From: Rhizobium sp. ZPR4
GTDB taxonomy: Bacteria; Pseudomonadota; Alphaproteobacteria; Rhizobiales; Rhizobiaceae
NCBI RefSeq assembly: GCF_040215725.1
Contig: NZ_CP157967.1
Span: 1,364,001-1,428,000 of the forward strand
Length of the DNA: 64,000 bases
Direction of reading: 5' to 3'
Shown here: piece after piece, positions 62,445 to 64,000 of the stretch
Numbering within the stretch: position 1 is the stretch's first letter
Layout: the number at the start of each line of letters is the position of its first letter
Position numbers and translations under genes: made by a program
Notes under the pieces: generated by a model
The model's input: only the letters and a program-made list of their open reading frames with translations
Databases searched by the model: none
What the model was told of the DNA's origin: nothing

Positions 62445-62545
62445 TGGAGCAGTTCAGCTCTTCACGGAATCTCTGAACCGCTCTATCTCTTTGTTTTCAC
62501 CCAATTCCGGACGGAAAACCGCCGCGCACTTTTCCGGGAATTGCC
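62445..62545 (+). repeat. RIME-like palindromic intergenic repeat, intact copy 3
   Basis: This copy has the same order as copy 1: AG(C)AGTTC...GAACCGCT, a T-rich centre, AATTCCGGACGG, and CGGGAATTGCC. It ends exactly before the stop codon of the ABC exporter gene on the minus strand. Confidence 0.7.
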
Positions 62546-64000
62546 TTAAGTCCGCGACTCCGCAGGCACCGAAGCGGAGACTTCCTCCTCCGGAATATCG
62601 TCGAAGGACGCATAATTGAGGTTATAGAGTTTCGAGTAAAGCTTGCCGTTTGCCATCAGCTGATTGTGGTTGCCGCTTTCGAGCAGCTGGCCGTTTTGCA
62701 GCACGATGATACGGTCGGCCTCGCGGATGGTCGCCAGACGATGGGCGATGACGAGGCCGGTGCGGCCTTCCAGCAGCTTCACCAGCGCCTTCTGGATCAG
62801 CATCTCGGTATAGCTGTCGATGTTCGCCGTCGCTTCGTCGAGCACGAGGATCTTGGCGTCGGCGACAAGGGCGCGGGCAAAGCTGACGAGCTGGCGCTGG
62901 CCGAGCGAGAGACCACCGCCGCGCTCGCCAAGGACCGAGTCGTAACCATCCGGAAGACGCATGATGAATTCATGCGCGCCGACCGCCTTGGCCGCCTCGA
63001 TGATCTCCTCGCGCGTCGCTTCCGTCTTGTTGTAGCGGATGTTCTCCAGCACCGTGCCTGTGAACAGGAATGGCTCCTGCAGCACCATGGCGATCTGGCG
63101 GCCGAGCGAATCCTGGGTGAGGGAGCGCACGTCATGACCGCCGACCAGTACCTGGCCCTGCTGCACGTCGTAGAAGCGATGGATGAGTGCCATCGAGCTC
63201 GACTTGCCCGAACCTGTCGGCCCGATCAACGCTACGGTTTCGCCGGGATTGACCCTGAAGTTGACATTCTTCAGCACCGGATGCTTGGGATCGTAGCCGA
63301 AGACCACGTCGCGGAACTCGACCGAGCCGTCCATATCAGGCGATAGCTCAATGGCGTCGGGTGCATCCTTGATGTCGACCGGAACGTCGAGCACCTCGGT
63401 CAACCGCTGGCCGGAGGCCATGGCGCGCTGCATCACCGAATACTGCATGGTGAGTGAGCGGATCGGGTCGAAGAAGCGCTGAATGTAGAACAGGAAGGCG
63501 ACCATGATGCCGACATCGAGCCTGTGGTTCAGCACCATCGAACCACCGACGATGATGACGATCGCCATGGCCATGCCGGTCAGCGTGTCGACGATCGGCA
63601 CCATGACTTGGGCATAGCGCGCCGCCGTCAGGTGCGTCTGAAGGTTCGCATGGGCCTTGTCGTCGAAAAGCGAGAAGTTCACGCTCTGCCGATGCATGCC
63701 CTGGACGGCACGCACACCATGGATCGCTTCCGCCAGCGCGCCGTTGGTGACGGAGTTGGTCTCATGCGCGTTCATGAAGGCGACGCGGGCCTTCGGGAGC
63801 CAGAACAGCCGCACGATGAAGAGGATCGGCATGACGGAAAGCGTCAGCAGGCCGAGCCGGAAATCGAGCGACAGCATGACGATGACGATACCGAAAAGCA
63901 AAGCGATGTCACCGACGGAAAGCACTGAGGTTTCAAGGAATTCCTGCATGGAATTAACGTCGCCCTGTAAGCGCGACATCAGGCGTCCGACCTCGGTTTT
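62546..64000 (-). CDS. ABC exporter, fused membrane and ATPase domains (partial)
   Basis: The frame is open to the window edge, so the N-terminal part is missing; the last visible residues TEVGRLMSRLQGD are internal to a typical exporter transmembrane domain. The ATPase half has Walker A GPTGSGKSS, the LSLGQRQ signature and Walker B ILVLDEAT. Such type IV half-transporters dimerise to export lipids, peptides or drugs. Its stop codon touches a repeat copy. The start lies beyond position 64000. Confidence 0.9.
   Translation of the reverse strand, partial: KTEVGRLMSRLQGDVNSMQEFLETSVLSVGDIALLFGIVIVMLSLDFRLGLLTLSVMPILFIVRLFWLPKARVAFMNAHETNSVTNGALAEAIHGVRAVQGMHRQSVNFSLFDDKAHANLQTHLTAARYAQVMVPIVDTLTGMAMAIVIIVGGSMVLNHRLDVGIMVAFLFYIQRFFDPIRSLTMQYSVMQRAMASGQRLTEVLDVPVDIKDAPDAIELSPDMDGSVEFRDVVFGYDPKHPVLKNVNFRVNPGETVALIGPTGSGKSSSMALIHRFYDVQQGQVLVGGHDVRSLTQDSLGRQIAMVLQEPFLFTGTVLENIRYNKTEATREEIIEAAKAVGAHEFIMRLPDGYDSVLGERGGGLSLGQRQLVSFARALVADAKILVLDEATANIDSYTEMLIQKALVKLLEGRTGLVIAHRLATIREADRIIVLQNGQLLESGNHNQLMANGKLYSKLYNLNYASFDDIPEEEVSASVPAESRT

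Overview
This window looks like a piece of the main chromosome of a Rhizobium-type alphaproteobacterium. The evidence is the GC-rich coding sequence, phosphatidylcholine synthase, the glnB-glnA pair with a sigma-54 promoter, an alphaproteobacterial (direct-repeat) LexA box, an IalB-family protein, and several copies of an intergenic palindromic repeat that resembles the rhizobial RIME elements. The species cannot be fixed from sequence reading alone. I saw no insertion sequence, prophage, CRISPR array, rRNA or tRNA.

Layout. Positions 1 to 3000 are a gene-poor accessory stretch of small, mostly unrecognised genes: an orphan Imm22-like immunity protein, several small membrane proteins and a decayed repeat copy. 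From 3000 to 8500 come a PsiF-like secreted protein, CcdA, an AEC transporter, a UbiH-type hydroxylase, phosphatidylcholine synthase and a quinone oxidoreductase. Two complete importers follow: a BMP-type nucleoside-like ABC system (8530-13226) and a YtfQ/YtfR/YtfT/YjfF galactofuranose-type system with its own FadR/GntR regulator (13370-18838). Amino-sugar synthesis (glmU, glmS) leads into a DUF502 membrane protein, a secreted phytase-like esterase, and the repair block recG / sdhE-mfd.

From 31 to 38 kb lie a methyltransferase, ubiA, a Rid-family gene divergent from a TetR regulator, a DsbA-like protein, a peptide-binding protein and ialB. From 38 to 47 kb lie hspQ, glnA-glnB, the NAD(P)HX repair enzyme, a DUF72 protein, and the divergent uvrA/ssb pair sharing one SOS box. 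After marC and gyrA comes a cluster of three very small membrane proteins. It ends in two hairpins with the same C-rich loop, which look like a small RNA. The run coaD, two cyclophilins, queA, tgt follows. The right end holds a cell-wall hydrolase, a DUF4864 protein, HxlR-fabF, an acetyltransferase, an FMN reductase and a truncated ABC exporter.

Most of the window is ordinary housekeeping sequence. The points most worth a second look are: a queuosine transglycosylase in which two of the three zinc cysteines are serine; the small-protein/C-rich-hairpin locus at 51.9-52.6 kb; three operator-like palindromes with right halves exactly 26 bp apart between ridA-like and tetR; the orphan Imm22-like gene; and the dispersed repeat, two copies of which sit directly against stop codons.
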